Part shown: positions 1 to 12,784 of the stretch, one piece after another
How the letters are laid out: every line of letters begins with the position of its first letter
How positions within the stretch are numbered: the first letter of the stretch is position 1
Source: Bicyclus anynana
Lineage: Eukaryota > Arthropoda > Insecta > Lepidoptera > Nymphalidae
Reading direction: 5' to 3'
NCBI RefSeq assembly: GCF_947172395.1
Contig: NC_069095.1
Coordinates: 1,488,001 to 1,552,000, forward strand
Length of the DNA stretch: 64,000 bases
Made by a program: the position numbers and the translations under genes
The notes under the pieces: generated by a model
Databases searched by the model: none
Told to the model about the DNA's origin: nothing
Seen by the model: only the letters and a program-made list of their open reading frames with translations

Positions 1-490
1 AGCCACCTAAATCAATTGATTAAAAAAAACATACATACAGCCGAACATAGAACCTCAGTCCTCGTCGTAGATAGTAACGTCGTCGTTAATCTTTGTATAT
101 CATATACCTAATTAATAAAAGTTACGATAGTTTAATAATAATAATAATATTTATTGACTCACTAGTACACATAAAAATAATTTACATAAGTCTGTGATCT
201 CCACACTAGGATTCCCTGTATTGTGGTAATCACTTTCTTCCACAGTAGTGAAACAAGAATATAACAGTTTATGAAGTGTGTGACAAACAATTTAAGTTAG
301 GTAGTAAAGTTAAGTTAGGTGGTAAGTTCTTAATGCTAAGTTTATATAATTCAAAATAATTACAATATATATTATGTGAATATGCGTGTGTGGTGTTGGG
401 TTTGTATGTGTGTGTTGTGTGTTTGTGGTGTGTGTAGGGGAATGTGTGAGTGTGTGTATGTTAATAAATTAATCCATGCGTTAATCACAT

Positions 491-551
491 AGTTTAACGC
501 ATAATATATAATAGTTTATATATAGTTTAACGCATAATATATAATAGTTTA
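491..551 (+). repeat. Tandem duplication, 33-base period
   Basis: AGTTTAACGCATAATATATA starts at 491 and again at 524. Confidence 0.85.
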
Positions 552-689
552 GTAAGCGAGTAGTTAGTTTAGTAAGGTATATTATATAGTTAATTGAAGT
601 AGATTATATAATATTATCATTGTCATTTCAAGCCAGCACAAGTAAGTAGGTACTTCGATGCACACCACGGACGTATTTCAATGAAATTG

Positions 690-891
690 ATATCTATACT
701 AATATTACAAAGCTGAAGAGTTTGTTTGTTTGATTGAACGTGCTAATCTCAGAAACTACTGGTACGATTTGCAAAATTCTTTCAGTGTTAGATAGCCCAT
801 TTATCGAGGAAGAATTTAAGCTATACATTATGCCTGTATTCATACGGGAACGAGAACCACGTGGGTAAAACTGCGCGGCGGCAGCTAGTTA
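690..891 (+). mobile_element. Short Helitron family A copy
   Basis: TCTATACTAATATTACAAAG through GCGGCAGCTAG then T. Diagnostic core: GAACGTGCTAATCTCAGAAA, TTCTTTCAGTGTTAGATAGC, CGAGGAAG. About 200 bases, no coding. Confidence 0.8.
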
Positions 892-924
892 ATAATCCTA
901 CATTATTATTAAAATTTATGATTA

Positions 925-1005
925 CAATTCGAAGAGCCGATGGACCTTGAGGTCCCAAAGTACTGGAATGGCGACTCCGTACTAGAAAGCGCCGTGTTGG
1001 TAAAT
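925..1005 (+). mobile_element. RTE-like LINE tail fragment
   Basis: Short match to the family best seen at 44766-45241 (GAAGAGCCGATGGAC, then a stretch on a tested product end), opposite orientation to that copy. Heavily truncated, no open frame. Confidence 0.55.
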
Positions 1006-1734
1006 TATGTTAAAATGTCTAAAACTTTCAACCACCAAAATCTGGGCAAAATATTTAGACCTCATTGACATTTTTCAGAAATTAAAGAAAAGAGCAAATC
1101 CACCTGTTTCTGTTCTCTACATGTGAACAATGTCAATCATTCTGTTTGAATAAACAACTACCCTAAAATTGGTAGACAAACAAATCCGCAAATATATAAC
1201 AAAAAGAGTTCACACCCAATACAGATGTATTATACAGCAAAAAAACTATTAAGTTCCTTATCAAAACAAAGGCCGCTTACAAAAAGTTCCTCATACTTAC
1301 CACCCAACCGGACAATACCATCTTTAAAAAGTTTTATAATTCTTTATGGTTATAGATACAAGGTGCAATTTTGCACAGATAATATAAAGAAGATGGTTTT
1401 GTTAATTTGTTTAAGTGTTGACTTACGTTTCATCTCATTTCCCGTGAAGAATTAATATTATGTGTGCATAGGTTTTACACTTGTGTGCTTATCAAATATT
1501 CCGGTACAACGCGTGGAAACATTAATGTATGCGCCTCACAAGGTATTTTAACTCTTAAATCAATGGTGATAAGACTGAAAATTGTAAAAAGTTATTTTGG
1601 AGGAAAGGAATAATTTTATGGGAAGGTAACACACAGAACACACAAATCTGTATTTTGAGATGTACCTACAATAAAACGACGTTCGAACGCGTACTTTTGT
1701 GAATGGTGCTTTATATGTCATGCATATTACATTT

Positions 1735-1862
1735 TTAATCTCATCTATACTTATAATAAATCTGTAGAGAGGTCAATTCTGTACATGAAATATATTTCCA
1801 AAATAACTATCAGGGGGTGATTAGTGATCGATACTGATGCCAAAAATGCAATCAGTAAAATT

Positions 1863-1919
<57 letters not shown>

Positions 1920-2772
1920 ATGTTCTTTATAGAAACAAAAACTACTGGACGGATTTAAACGAAACTTGGTACAATTATTCAACATACTCCTGGGCAGGTT
2001 ATAGTATACTTTTCATTACGCTACAATCAATAGGAGCGGAGCAGTGAAGAGAAATGTTGAGAAAACGGGAGAAGTTACTCCATTTTTTAAGCTTCCGTCG
2101 CGTGTACAGCCTTAATGGTTAAAGCTATATAGAAATGATGTATGACGGAAATGTTCTCCTTAAAATTATCTATAAAAACACAACAGCATATATATGTCTA
2201 TCTTTTATGGTTGACTCACAAGAACACGTGTAACTCCCGATAGCTTAGCAGTTCGGAGCTTTCTAATTATATTTGTCTACTTTTATGTTTATAACACTCA
2301 TCACTCATCCCAAATAAGAAATTTAATATTATTACCTATTCAATAAAAAAAGAATCATAAAAATCGGTAAAGATACACCAAAGTTATACATGAAATACGC
2401 TAAGCCATCGCGCGTGAATACTAATTCATGCTTTAAGGATTATTTTTGTGTAACGGTTGCCGCGCTCGACGCGACTCGCGGTGGGAGGAATAAATAAAGA
2501 AGTGCAGCCTTAATGAGTAGGGTAGGGGTATGGTAGGGTAGGGTAGGGTAGGGTAGGGTAGGGTAGGGTAGGGGTAGTGTAGGGTAGGGGTAGGGTAGGG
2601 AAGGGGTAGGGTAGTGGTAGGGTAGGGGTAGGGTTGGGGTAGGGTAGGGGTAGGGTAGAGGTACGTTAGGGTAGGGTAGGATAGGGGTTCCTAGGGGAGT
2701 GGGGGGGATAGTTAGTTGAAAGTTTACAACGACTTTCACGCGGACGAAGTCGCGGGCGTCCGCTAGTTTTTA
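1735..2772 (+). mobile_element. Non-autonomous Helitron, about 1 kb, with two internal microsatellites
   Basis: Runs from TCATCTATACTTATAATAAA to GGGCGTCCGCTAG followed by T. Inside are (TCTG)n at about 1866-1918 and a GGGTA-based array at about 2518-2700. A TC start, a CTAG end inserted before T, and a stem near the 3' end (GCGGACG pairing with CGTCCGC) are Helitron hallmarks. Copies lie at 41285-42235 (inverted) and 20845-21246 (internally shortened). No Rep/helicase coding is present. Confidence 0.75.
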
Positions 2773-2805
2773 TAATAAAACTGTAAACCTTGACCTCATT
2801 ACGCC

Positions 2806-2976
2806 TAACATGCGACCAACGACATCAAGAGAAACAGACAAATGTCAACCAATAGCAGCGCAATCGGAAATGCTGCTATCAGTTACATTGCGTAATAACT
2901 AAAGAGATAGGACTGGGACAACTCCGTCACCAATGGTCGATATTTTATCTATTTCTCTTCACTTGGTCGCGTGCTA
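2806..2976. mobile_element. Small inverted-repeat element (MITE)
   Basis: Left end GCGACCAACGACATCAAGAG, right end TTCTCTTCACTTGGTCGCGT: imperfect inverted repeats of about 25 bases around about 120 bases without coding. Confidence 0.6.
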
Positions 2977-3099
2977 GGCCTACTGGCAAACATTTCACTG
3001 TCATATTATGATCTTTAATTAAATAAAACTTATGTCTCGAGTGAAGTATTTAAAATCATTAAAATCGGTCCAGCCGTTTTGATATACCCGTAACAAATA

Positions 3100-3200
3100 C
3101 AAATTCATATATTTCAAGTAAGCGCACTTTTGAAACGTCAAGTTTGACTAGTTGCAAAGAGTATATAATACCGGTTCGGAAGGCAGGTTCTACTGAGACG
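3100..3200 (-). mobile_element. Second LINE family, 3' end fragment
   Basis: Minus-strand TTCAAGTAAGCGCACTTTTG and ATACCGGTTCGGAAGGCAGG match the last 100 bases of the family. Confidence 0.6.
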
Positions 3201-3569
3201 GTTAAACAACAAGGATTATATTCTATAGGTATCTAGGTATATGACATAAATCATTTATTAACTTATTCAATTAATAAGCCCTATTTATCTCAATTGGACT
3301 GCACATCTTGTGCATTGCCTTTATGCAGATTAATCAACAATCATCACAAACATTCCTAAGCTCAGATTAATTAAAACACTTGAAGAATCTTAATGCTAAC
3401 TATCCATAGCAAGCAACACAGTTAGCTTCTTTCATTAGCTTCAATCTACCACTGTAAACAATATGAATTGCTCATCAGATAAAGTTGTGTCTTTAAACAT
3501 TCCATTTCTATTTTAATCAACCTTGGTAAGGATAAAAATGCACGGGAGAAAATTGTTTACATGTCTATT

Positions 3570-3722
3570 CATCACAATCATATCAGCCGATGGACGTCCA
3601 CTGCAGGACATAGGCCTTTTGTAGGGACTTTCAAACATCACGATGCTGAGCCACCTGCTTCCAGCGAATCCCTGCGACTCGCTTGATGTCGTCAGTCCAC
3701 CTGGTGGGGGGTCGACCAACAC
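3570..3722 (-). mobile_element. RTE-like LINE tail fragment
   Basis: Shares CAGCCGATGGACGTCCACTG, the CCACCTGGTGGGGGGTCG box and the spacing between them with 44800-44930. Only the last 150 bases remain. Confidence 0.75.
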
Positions 3723-3729
3723 AAATTGT

Positions 3730-5980
3730 CTATTAAAATAACGATATCAGAGACGAGATGGCGATATTAATAAGAATAATATACCTATACTGCCTAACTG
3801 ACTTTGGCGTGAACTTCTCAGAGTACACACACACTTTACAGTATTATACCTACAAAAATAGCAAAGTTTTCAGAGTGAAACGCAAAAACATGATTCTGAT
3901 TTCCCAAGCGAATCATATCTCGAACCATATTGAACTTGACCTTGATTTGAAATATTCGTAAACAAACATGCAATCTTATGATATCAAGGTAAAACAAGTT
4001 TTTCTTTATTTCGACTTTCACGTTACGCATTTCGATACTATCTGAAACACGCGACAGTATTTTTTTTGTTTTTTATACTTAAGGATAAGTCAGGATGGTA
4101 TTTTTCTATAGTAATGTCGGCCTCCTGAAAATGCCGGTTCGGGTACTAACCTCGTGGCGAACCTCCTTGCCTTGTGATCGTTTCTTTCCCTAATCGGAGG
4201 TAAGGTTTTATAGGCCTATGGGTCAAGTCTTGTAGACTAAACATTTACTTACTTCACAGTAGAAGGTTCAGGAAAATGTAATTTTTCAACTAACATTACA
4301 TTACTTCATCTGTCCTATACCATTGCTATATAATATCAAAAGACATCATTTTCTTCTTTTTATTTATAAACAATATACTATATATAATAATTATATAAAC
4401 TGCTAGCTGATAAGATAATGAAATGAAAAAATCACTAGCTTAGCTTCATCGGTGGCCAGAGCACCTAAAAATGGCGTCAATGCGTTTGGTGCAATTGCTT
4501 ATAAAACTGAGCAAGTGTTCAATTTTACTCGCTACTCGTATAATCACCATCTGCTGTGACTATTAATAATGTATGACACATGTTTGACTGACTTAAAAAA
4601 CCTTTAATATTTAAACTGTCTTAGTGTTGTTATTGCATTAATAACTGGCTTTATTGGATAAAAAGCTGTGCTGATTATGAAATAAAATTATACGTTGTAT
4701 TGAGATCTGTATGTACTGCAAGTAAAGTGTGTTTATTTATAAGAAGGAAATAAAGTAATAAAAGTAAAAATAACACTTACTTTTTTTTAACAAAATATAC
4801 GGAACAGGCAGATGACTCACCAGATATTAAGTGGAAACTATAGAAACAAGGCGGTAGTGCTTCCCAAAACGAGCTCTATCTCAAAGAGCTCTATGTCTGT
4901 CGCCTACTATGCTAACAAGATACTTCAAAGGTTGAAGAAGAAACCTAACACTAGAGGGCAGTAGTAGTTAGAGAGTTCGTTTAAAAAAAAAATTTCTTAT
5001 TTTCTCTATAAATCACAATTGTATCAGTATTCTCGATTAAATAAGGATATATTAGAATCTGGTTCCTCAACGAATTAACTAACCCAGGCTACAGACCTTA
5101 ATTTTTTAACTGCGCAATTTTAACTGTACAGTACATTAGTAAAACTAACGGACGTAGCACACGAGTTTAACTGAACAGTCAGTCAAAACTGCAGGTCTAT
5201 AGCTCATATTAATTAATAAGATAAGCGTATTTTTATTAAACCAATATAATATGTACCATGACTTTATTCAATTCATGATCCATATTCCCATTTTCCTGGA
5301 ACAAAGTGAAAAGCCTGTACAACGAGTAGATGTAAGTAATATAATAGTCCAAGCGATGATTGCAAGACCTTTCGGCTTTGACTTCGGTCCTTTAACCGTG
5401 AAACATTGAGATATAATTTAAGAGGTCAATACCGTAGAGCTTTTTGGTTTTGACTGTCCTATCTCTCAGACTATAAGCAAAAGCGACGAAACCATCAAGT
5501 TTTATTACCTCTTATCTGACAGCCCACATGACACGGTATTAATTAAGCTTCGCCGCCGGACTTATGAATTATTATGAGGTTAACAGTCGCCAATGAGCTC
5601 CGAGTAATTATGTAGATGAACTACTCGGCGCCCGCGCAACTAGAGGGGACGCCTTAGCAACGTTCGAACCGTATCAGCTCAGCTTACATACTTATAATGG
5701 GAATGGTTAACTTCTTTATGGATACAAATAAGTATCAAATGCTCAAAACTGATGACTTTTGGTATATTTGGTATATATGTTACGCTCAAAGATCGAAAAC
5801 AATGAGAGGAAAAATAGCTCACAACGCGTTGTGGTCACAGTAAAACATCCAAAGCTCTAATGAAAACGCGCGCAACGTATTTTGGCAAACACAGAAAGGC
5901 CAAATAGCGAAATTCGTGTCGTGGTTGCCATGCCATTCGATCTCAACGCGTTGTGGCAATGAAGAAAATCTATGACAAGG
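3730..5980. other. AT-rich intergenic DNA
   Basis: No gene seen. The frames of 64-67 residues around 3758-4030 overlap each other on opposite strands and show no family signature. CTGAAAATGCCGGTTCGGGT at about 4126 looks like an old repeat fragment. Confidence 0.6.
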
Positions 5981-5984
5981 ACAT

Positions 5985-6497
5985 CCATGAAAAAGTAACA
6001 GACAGACAGACTTACTTTCGCATTTATAATATTACGAGTAGTAAAGCTTAATCTATACTTTTCGTAATATTACAAATAAGTAAGTCTGTCTGTCTGTTAC
6101 CTTTTCACGGCTAAACGTCTGAACCGAATAACATAAATTTTGGTATAACGGTAAATGGGACCTTGGAGCAAAACATAGGGTACTTTTTGACCCTAAAATA
6201 AGAATACAAGAGAGTGAAATTAGGATTGAAAGTCATATCATTAAACCTTTATAAATCATTAAACCTGCCTTCCGAACCGGTGGTTAAATATTTACAAATA
6301 GTCAACTGACATTTCAAAAGTGCTTGTAAGCTGAGCCTACTTGAAATAAATGAATTTTGAATTTTTTAAATTTTAATAACATACAAAATAATATAATGTG
6401 ATTTAAGAATTTTTAAAATCCAACCATTAAAGAAGAGAAATAGGGGTTGAAGGTTTACATTGCTTTCCACGCAGGCAAAGTCGCGGGCGTCCGTTAG
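5985..6497 (+). mobile_element. Helitron-like copy with inverted start and nested LINE tail
   Basis: At 5990-6108 two copies of the start (ACAGACAGACAGACTTACTT and its complement) face each other around TAGTAAAGCTTAATC. The plus-strand copy continues (CTGAACCGAATAACATAAAT) to GGGCGTCCGTTAG at 6497, interrupted by a LINE end at 6245-6372. Confidence 0.6.
6245..6372 (+). mobile_element. Second LINE family, 3' end inserted inside a Helitron copy
   Basis: CCTTCCGAACCGGTGG through CTTGAAATAAATGAATTTTG matches 24000-24105. Helitron sequence lies on both sides (6050-6240 and 6420-6497). Confidence 0.75.
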
Positions 6498-6499
6498 TA

Positions 6500-8630
6500 T
6501 CGTAATTTTACTACACTGAGCAGTGTGCATTCAAAATACACATTGCCTAGTACTTAGTATCGAACATTCAGATTAAATCGCATGTTAAAAACTAGTACAC
6601 ATCTCGTACTAAATTGTGCCTGCGGGTCGATTACCATGAATAGCTTAAGTTATGCTGCATAATAGCATGGTCAGATAGCGATGCTTGTTCTTCCTTAATG
6701 GGTAACTTGCTCTTTGACTACTTAAGGCATGTACGGCGATACTCTAAATTAATCGTGCTAGATATACCGAAATGGGAATAACTTTAATTATTGCTAAATA
6801 GGTAGAGGATGGGAATTTTGAAACCGAATTCGATATACTGTTTAGTTTGATTGGGAAAATAGTTTTAAATCTCAATTAATTAACATATCTATCTATACTA
6901 ATTTATTATGAAGAGGTAAATGTTGTAGTATTCTAGAGGGAACTTATCTCTGGATCTACTAAATCGATTTTAAAAATTCTTTTATCACTAGAGAGCCACG
7001 TTATTAGTGAGCGTCATTTTGTTGATTCTTTAAATCGGATTTCCAAGAAATAAGCAATTTTTAATTTTTAGGATTTTTTTTTTTATATTTTATTTGTTAG
7101 ATTTTTTGATGAATAACAAAAGCTATTTTTATTACTGTGTGTGTTTGACTGTATGTTTACATTAATCTCTAAAACTACTCAACCTTGTGCTAAGGTTAAT
7201 TTGTACCGTACCTTGTGGTACGGTTAAAAATGGAAAATGTTATTTATAAACAATTGAAAATTATGCGTGTAGTGTTGATAGTATTAAAATAACAAAAAAA
7301 AATAAAGTGTTAACATAATAAGTAACACAATAAGTAATATAATGAATAAGCGATAAAATAATAACGAAATAACACTATAATAATATTTAAATGTATGAAT
7401 ATGTGTTGACGCAAGTCGCCAAAAGTACTAAACGAATTGTCATGCAATACACATATACACAAGTGATAAAACAATTGTGCATTAAGTGACGAAGACATGT
7501 GAAAGCTATGTCTTTCTAAGGGGGTTCCTTCACCATAGTACGTAAGGTCACAGTATTGACCTTCCATAAAACCAAAGCTATTTTCCATGAGGATTTATTC
7601 AAAATTTATATTATACCGAATACAGTGTTCTAAAGGTCTCTATCCTGTGTTGAGAGAAAATGGTGAATTAATGTTTCAAAGATTATTATCAACATATAAT
7701 TTATTCAACCAAAACGCCTGCAGCCATTTTTGGAGATAGATTTATCAGGACCGACTAGGTAGATGGTATAGTGTATAGTAAGAACTGAAGCGTATTCATA
7801 CATTATATTCATTGTTAACTAGAGTTGACCAAACTTTGTTTAAACTTTAAAGTTAGTACACAAACAAGCAATAAAGTTTTAATTTTTGAATATAAAGATA
7901 ACTATATTTTGAATATAAAAATTAAATATGCCTAAAAAGCTGTAGCTTGCTTGTTAAAACTAATCCACTAAGATTTTTAGGGTACGAGTAAGATTAAAAT
8001 GTTTAGAGTTGCGGGCAACTCAAAAATTTAATCTGTTGTAGTGAACTCATACATTTTTTATTTTTTCATTTTATGTAGGTACTTAAATATCATACTTAAA
8101 TTGTATTCACACATGACTAAAATATTTTACTTATTTATTATTTAAGCAAAAAGTGTATGACATTAGTTCAAATTTAAATGATCTCATTATAAATCCTTGG
8201 CCTTTTACCCATGGGCTTTGAACTTTATTTGTTGCGTTACATACACTGCCGTTCGTATAAAAATAATACAAAAAAAATACATAGTAGCCCAGCAATATAT
8301 AACACAAATCGCTTTTTCTCACACCTTGGACCACCCAAGAATGTCATAGACACAGGTGCGCGATGAAGGCATTACCAGGCGCATTACTATTATGCTATAT
8401 ATGTTTGCAATCAGCTGAAGTAGCATGCCCCTCGGCTCTATTGATAAGCCAGCGTACTCTCTTATCTCTCCTCCACAATATGTTTACGTAGGCACTGTAA
8501 TTGCACAATTATGTAACATTAAAATTTTATCTCCGATCTGTGTGTTGAGGTCTTTGTCCGGGCTGTGGAATGGTCTTTAATTTAGCTTTATAGCAAGCTC
8601 TGTGTTATGTTATTCTCAGTACAATGTATT
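6500..8630. other. AT-rich intergenic DNA
   Basis: Nothing recognisable. The 92-residue frame at 7310-7588 (minus) has low-complexity composition and no motif. Confidence 0.6.
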
Positions 8631-8631
8631 T

Positions 8632-8882
8632 ATCATCATCGTCGTTATTATCAACCTATATTCGGCTCACTGTTGAGCTCGAGTCTCCTCTCAGAATAGG
8701 AGTTGTTAGGCCAATAGAAAATTCTCTGGTATGCAGGTTTCCTCGCGATGTTTGAGACACGTGATATTAAATTTCTAAAAATGCTCATAACTGAAAAGTT
8801 GGAGTGGAATGCCCCGGACCGGATTCGAACCTGCGCCCTCTGAATCGAAGGCAGAGGTCATATCCACTGAGCTATCACGTCG
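8632..8882 (-). mobile_element. tRNA-headed SINE family 1
   Basis: Minus strand reads a tRNA-like head (GTGATAGCTCAGTGGATATG, box B GGTTCGAATCCGG), body (CATTTTTAGAAATTTAATAT, CACGTGTCTCAAACATCG) and a tail of GAT repeats. About 70 bases between GCCTAAC and the TTCTCTGG block are missing compared with 59965-60285. Confidence 0.85.
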
Positions 8883-9173
8883 TCAATGTATTTATACCAA
8901 ATAGAAAAAAATGTATAGGTATGTACATCACTACATAGTATAAAAAATCGATTTCCCTATATCCCTATGTATGCTTAAATCTTTAAAACTACGCAACGAA
9001 TTTTGGTGCGGTTTTTTTAATAGATAGAGTGATTGAAGTGGAAGGTTTATGTGTAAAACTAGCACTCCGCCCTGGCTTTGCACGGGTGCAATGCTGATAC
9101 TAAATATACTACAGACAAAGTGTGAACGTTGTATATAAAAACATAGCGGCCTGCTCCGGCTTCGCACAGGTAT

Positions 9174-9394
9174 CACAATAATATTATAAAGGAGAAAGTT
9201 TGTGTGTAAGTGTGTGTGTGTATGTTTGTTCCTCCTTTATTCTGCAGCTACCGAAGCATTTTGACAGAAATTTGGAATGGAAATAGATTTCACTCTCGAT
9301 TTAAGTAAAGGCTACTTTTCATCCCGGAGAAATCCATGGTGCCTGTGGGATTTGTGAAGAATTGAATTCCACGCGGACGAAGTCCGCTAGTTAA
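9174..9394 (+). mobile_element. Helitron family B copy
   Basis: AATATTATAAAGGAGAAAGT, GAAATTTGGAATGGAAATAG, CTACTTTTCATCCCGGAG, CACGCGGACGAAGTCCGCTAG. Family B (with 3' stem GCGGACG/CGTCCGC) is common here. Confidence 0.8.
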
Positions 9395-9624
9395 GGATAA
9401 ATTACGCCATAACGTCATACTAGTTAATTTACGCTATTATTAACTTACGACAAAAAAAAAAAAAACTTTTTTAAAATTAGATTTTTTTTATTTCAGCTTG
9501 GCTTATCACTTTTTAAAATGCCACTCTCAGTTTTCTATTTTTTTTTTTTTTTGATGATTATTTTCTTCATATATAGTTTTCTCAATAATATTAAAACTAC
9601 GTACCTAAATATCTATAACTACAT

Positions 9625-9780
9625 ATTATGAAAATTAAAAAGAAAATATAATAAATTTAAATTATATCTAAAGGCTCAGGCGTCGTAGAATTCGTCCGAA
9701 TCGACGATCATAGGTAAAGTGCCCAGAAGGCTGGCAGTATTGCCACGTTGTATGGCAATACTAATTCTTTTAGTGTATTA
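9625..9780 (-). mobile_element. Short repeat with an internal GTATTGCC stem
   Basis: Matches 46560-46745 in the opposite orientation: GGCTCAGGCGTCGTAGAATT, ATCGACGATCATAGGTAAAG, GAAGGCTGGCAGTATTGCC. It contains the palindrome GTATTGCC..GGCAATAC. Confidence 0.65.
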
Positions 9781-10084
9781 GTTATTTCAGATCGGATACA
9801 AAAGGTAAACTTAGTGAAAGTCCAACAACCGGAATATGACAATAAAGGAAAGGTGACAATTAGGCTTGGTATATAACATAGTATAACACTCTTCTTATTT
9901 TTCTTCTTTGACTCTTATACCCATAGCATATTATATGATACATGAATATAATGTAAAGTTTACATTAAAACTAGACCTTGAAAGTGTGAATTTATGCATA
10001 ATGTTTAAATTTTTATATGCACAACAGGTTTATTTATTTAAAAATTAATAAACTTTTCCTTAAAATGTATAAATAGAGTCAACA

Positions 10085-10138
10085 TAAAAAAACATACACA
10101 CAGCCGAACGTAGAACCTCCTTTTTGGAAGTCGGTTAA
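10085..10138 (+). mobile_element. AACCGACTTC family end
   Basis: ACATACACACAGCCGAACGT, CTTTTTGGAAGTCGGTTAAA; only the last 55 bases. Confidence 0.6.
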
Positions 10139-10519
10139 AAATAGGTAAGCATAAGCATTTATTGGAAAGCAGCTTTTAAGATCTTTACAAGCGACGTCGA
10201 GAGGATAGCTAATTTGCGATACACAGAGGAAATCTCTTGCCTGTGTCTAAACATTGCCACTTTGTTTAATTTCCCCCTTCGCCTCTCAAGTAACAACTTA
10301 CGCAAATTGGCCACTTAATATCTTCAACCTCTCCTATAATTCTTACGCCCTGGTAGTTAGTTAATGCATTTACCGAGACACTTCGAAGAATTTCACTGTG
10401 GCGGGATAGTTTCTCATCTATGTTTCAATGCTACCTACTAATTTGGCCTTATGCCTTAGCTGTATTTCACAGAATTTATTAACTTTGTTTGTTTACCTTC
10501 CTGGTACATAATTATAACA

Positions 10520-10651
10520 AGAGCCGTGATTGCAAAGTGGATATGACCTTTGTCTCCGATTTCGGAGGGCGTAGATTAGTTATTATTATTAGTTTACTAT
10601 ATTTTTAAAATTTCTCTCTTTTGTTTTAAGTATTTGTGATCTTTTGTGTAT

Positions 10652-10685
<34 letters not shown>

Positions 10686-10978
10686 TGTCCAAATAAAATA
10701 ATTTTCTTTCTTTCTTAGATCTATATAGTCCGGGGCATGCACCTCCATCCAACCTTTCAGTTATGTGCATTTTAAGAAATTAAATATCACGTGTCTCAGA
10801 CGGTGAAGAAAACGTCGTGAGGAAACCTGCATACCTGAGAGTTTTCTTAATTCTCTACGTATGTTAAGTCTGCCAATCCGCATTGGGCCAGCGTGGTGGA
10901 CTTTGGCCTAACCCCTCTAATTCTGGGAGAAGACTCGTGCTCAGCAGTAAGCCGAATATGGGTTTATAATGATGATGA
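10520..10978 (+). mobile_element. SINE family 1 with an interrupted head
   Basis: Head at 10520-10574 (GAGCCGTGATTGCAAAGTGG to GGAGGGCGTAGATTAG), body at 10728-10978 (TAGTCCGGGGCATGCACCTC to GGGTTTATAATGATGATG). The head-body junction holding box B is replaced by about 155 bases including (GT)n at 10655-10684 and a (CTTT)n run. Confidence 0.8.
10655..10684 (+). repeat. (GT)n microsatellite
   Basis: About 15 dinucleotide units, within the insertion that splits a SINE. Confidence 0.9.
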
Positions 10979-10984
10979 CATATT

Positions 10985-12050
10985 ACTATATTATTATCCC
11001 CATTTTTCGCGTGACCCACGAAAAAGTTCCCTGTATATTGCAAGAAATATTTTCATTTTAAATTTACTTCGCAAATATGCCAAAGATGAACGGGCCTCAA
11101 GCTAGAGGACTAACGTTATAATATATATACTATCCGATTAACGTTATAATCCTAACAAACAGGGTGACGAAATTAAAAATAAACAAATGCAATAAAAATA
11201 TCGACTTATTTCCAAATAACACAATTAATATGGTTTCTAACAATTATTATTAAATTTTAACTTTAACCATAACATTATTTAGAAATTCATCAATCTTACG
11301 GTGTATATTTGAATACAAAAAGTTAAATTTGTCGCCAAATTACATTTCTTACTTAACCTTACGACAGTATAAATAGATGTTTACAGAGGTAATTGAAGAG
11401 CACTGGACCTGCAAAGGAGTTCCTCAAATCGATTATAGCAAACACAATCACATTCCGTCACATTTGGCAACTGGCGAGTGTCAAGTTACCGATTCACTTG
11501 TACTCGATAAATGTTATGTATATTGAGAAGACCACACCGATGGCTTAGCGTCGATACTATTGCTTGTCTTTTTACAATACTGCCGTCTTAATTACGAAGG
11601 GCACAACTAAAATTTTTTACGAAATTTGTAAAAATAAACATATTTGGAATCAGGGAAAAAGGCCTATCTGCCTAATTTTTGGTGTATTTTTAGCGACAAG
11701 GTAAACAGAGATAGCATAAGCTTAAAGGGCACAACTGCATGATTTTTTAAGTTATAGTACAAAAAAAGGTTGTGGTATTGGTCTTCTATTTCGTATATAT
11801 ATTTAATATATTTAATTGAAAAGGCTTAACTAGCGTACGTTAAATATAAAAGGCTTATATAGCAATTGTGCTCATTTTTTATACCAACATACCTTAGCAA
11901 TATTATAGTGCTCCGGAGAAGTTTGAAAAACCTGTAGGTATCTCAGGATCCTCGTTCTTCCTGTTTATATAAAATTGCTAATTTACAATCAAAATGGTAA
12001 CTTAGTGGTAACAATTTTGATTTGTAAGCCCTTACGCCATAATTATCATC
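10985..12050. other. AT-rich intergenic DNA
   Basis: I see no gene or repeat that I can name. Confidence 0.55.
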
Positions 12051-12059
12051 ATAACCAGC

Positions 12060-12310
12060 TAATGGATGTTTAATGGTGGCCCCTTAAAATATGGATTTCC
12101 AAACACCGCGGTCATGAGTCACCAGCATCCAGCGGCTCCCTGTAACCCGACTAATGTCGTTGGTTCATCTGGTATGGTTCACCAATACTGCGCTTTACGG
12201 TTTAGCCATTCCAGCACTTTGGTACTCCATCATCAACCAGCGCTTAGATCTATGAACCCGCCTATTGTCACTTCAGCTTTGCATTTCGTTAAGTTCTGTC
12301 GGTTTTGTTG
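12060..12310 (-). mobile_element. RTE-like LINE tail fragment, diverged
   Basis: Shows the series seen in better copies (catcCAGCGGCTCCCTG, ACTGCGCTTT, CATTCCAGCACTTTGG, CACTTCAGCTT) with many substitutions, so it is one of the older copies. The open frame across it on the plus strand is a shadow. Confidence 0.7.
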
Positions 12311-12784
12311 ACGCACGGATTTGAAAGCCGATCGCTTTTGGTAGACCGTATTCCTTAGTACTGCGTATGGAATCCGAAAATTACAAGATCTGCAAAGAAC
12401 CCTTATGTAAATTCAGCTATTTGTATGCCTTCATCTGATTTTAAAATGCACAAATGTGTGGTTAGAGGCAGTTGCTTTTTCTATTCCCTTTTTTTGACAC
12501 CGACAGGTATGCGTACCTTAAACTGATGTATTATAATGATTATGTAGATGTACTCATAAATACAAAATTTGTTGATTATAACATTTATTATATAATTTAA
12601 TATTAAAAAAATGTCTTATGCATTACACTAGTCTGGTCAATACCGACATTAAAACAGCTCCACGTACCAAGACCTTAAGGCTATACATCGTCCATTTTCA
12701 TAATGGTCACACCTTAAAGGTGCCTTTGGACCGGAGGATTCCAGTGTTACTTTTATTTTCAAGAATATTTTCCATTCTTCATCA

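Noticed and set aside
2518..2700. GGGTA/GGGGTAG array resembling telomere repeat
   Set aside because: The usual insect telomere unit is TTAGG. This array sits at the same place in three copies of one Helitron, so it is an internal microsatellite.
2440..2739. 99-residue proline/tyrosine-rich frame on the minus strand
   Set aside because: Translation of the GGGTA array; a low-complexity shadow.
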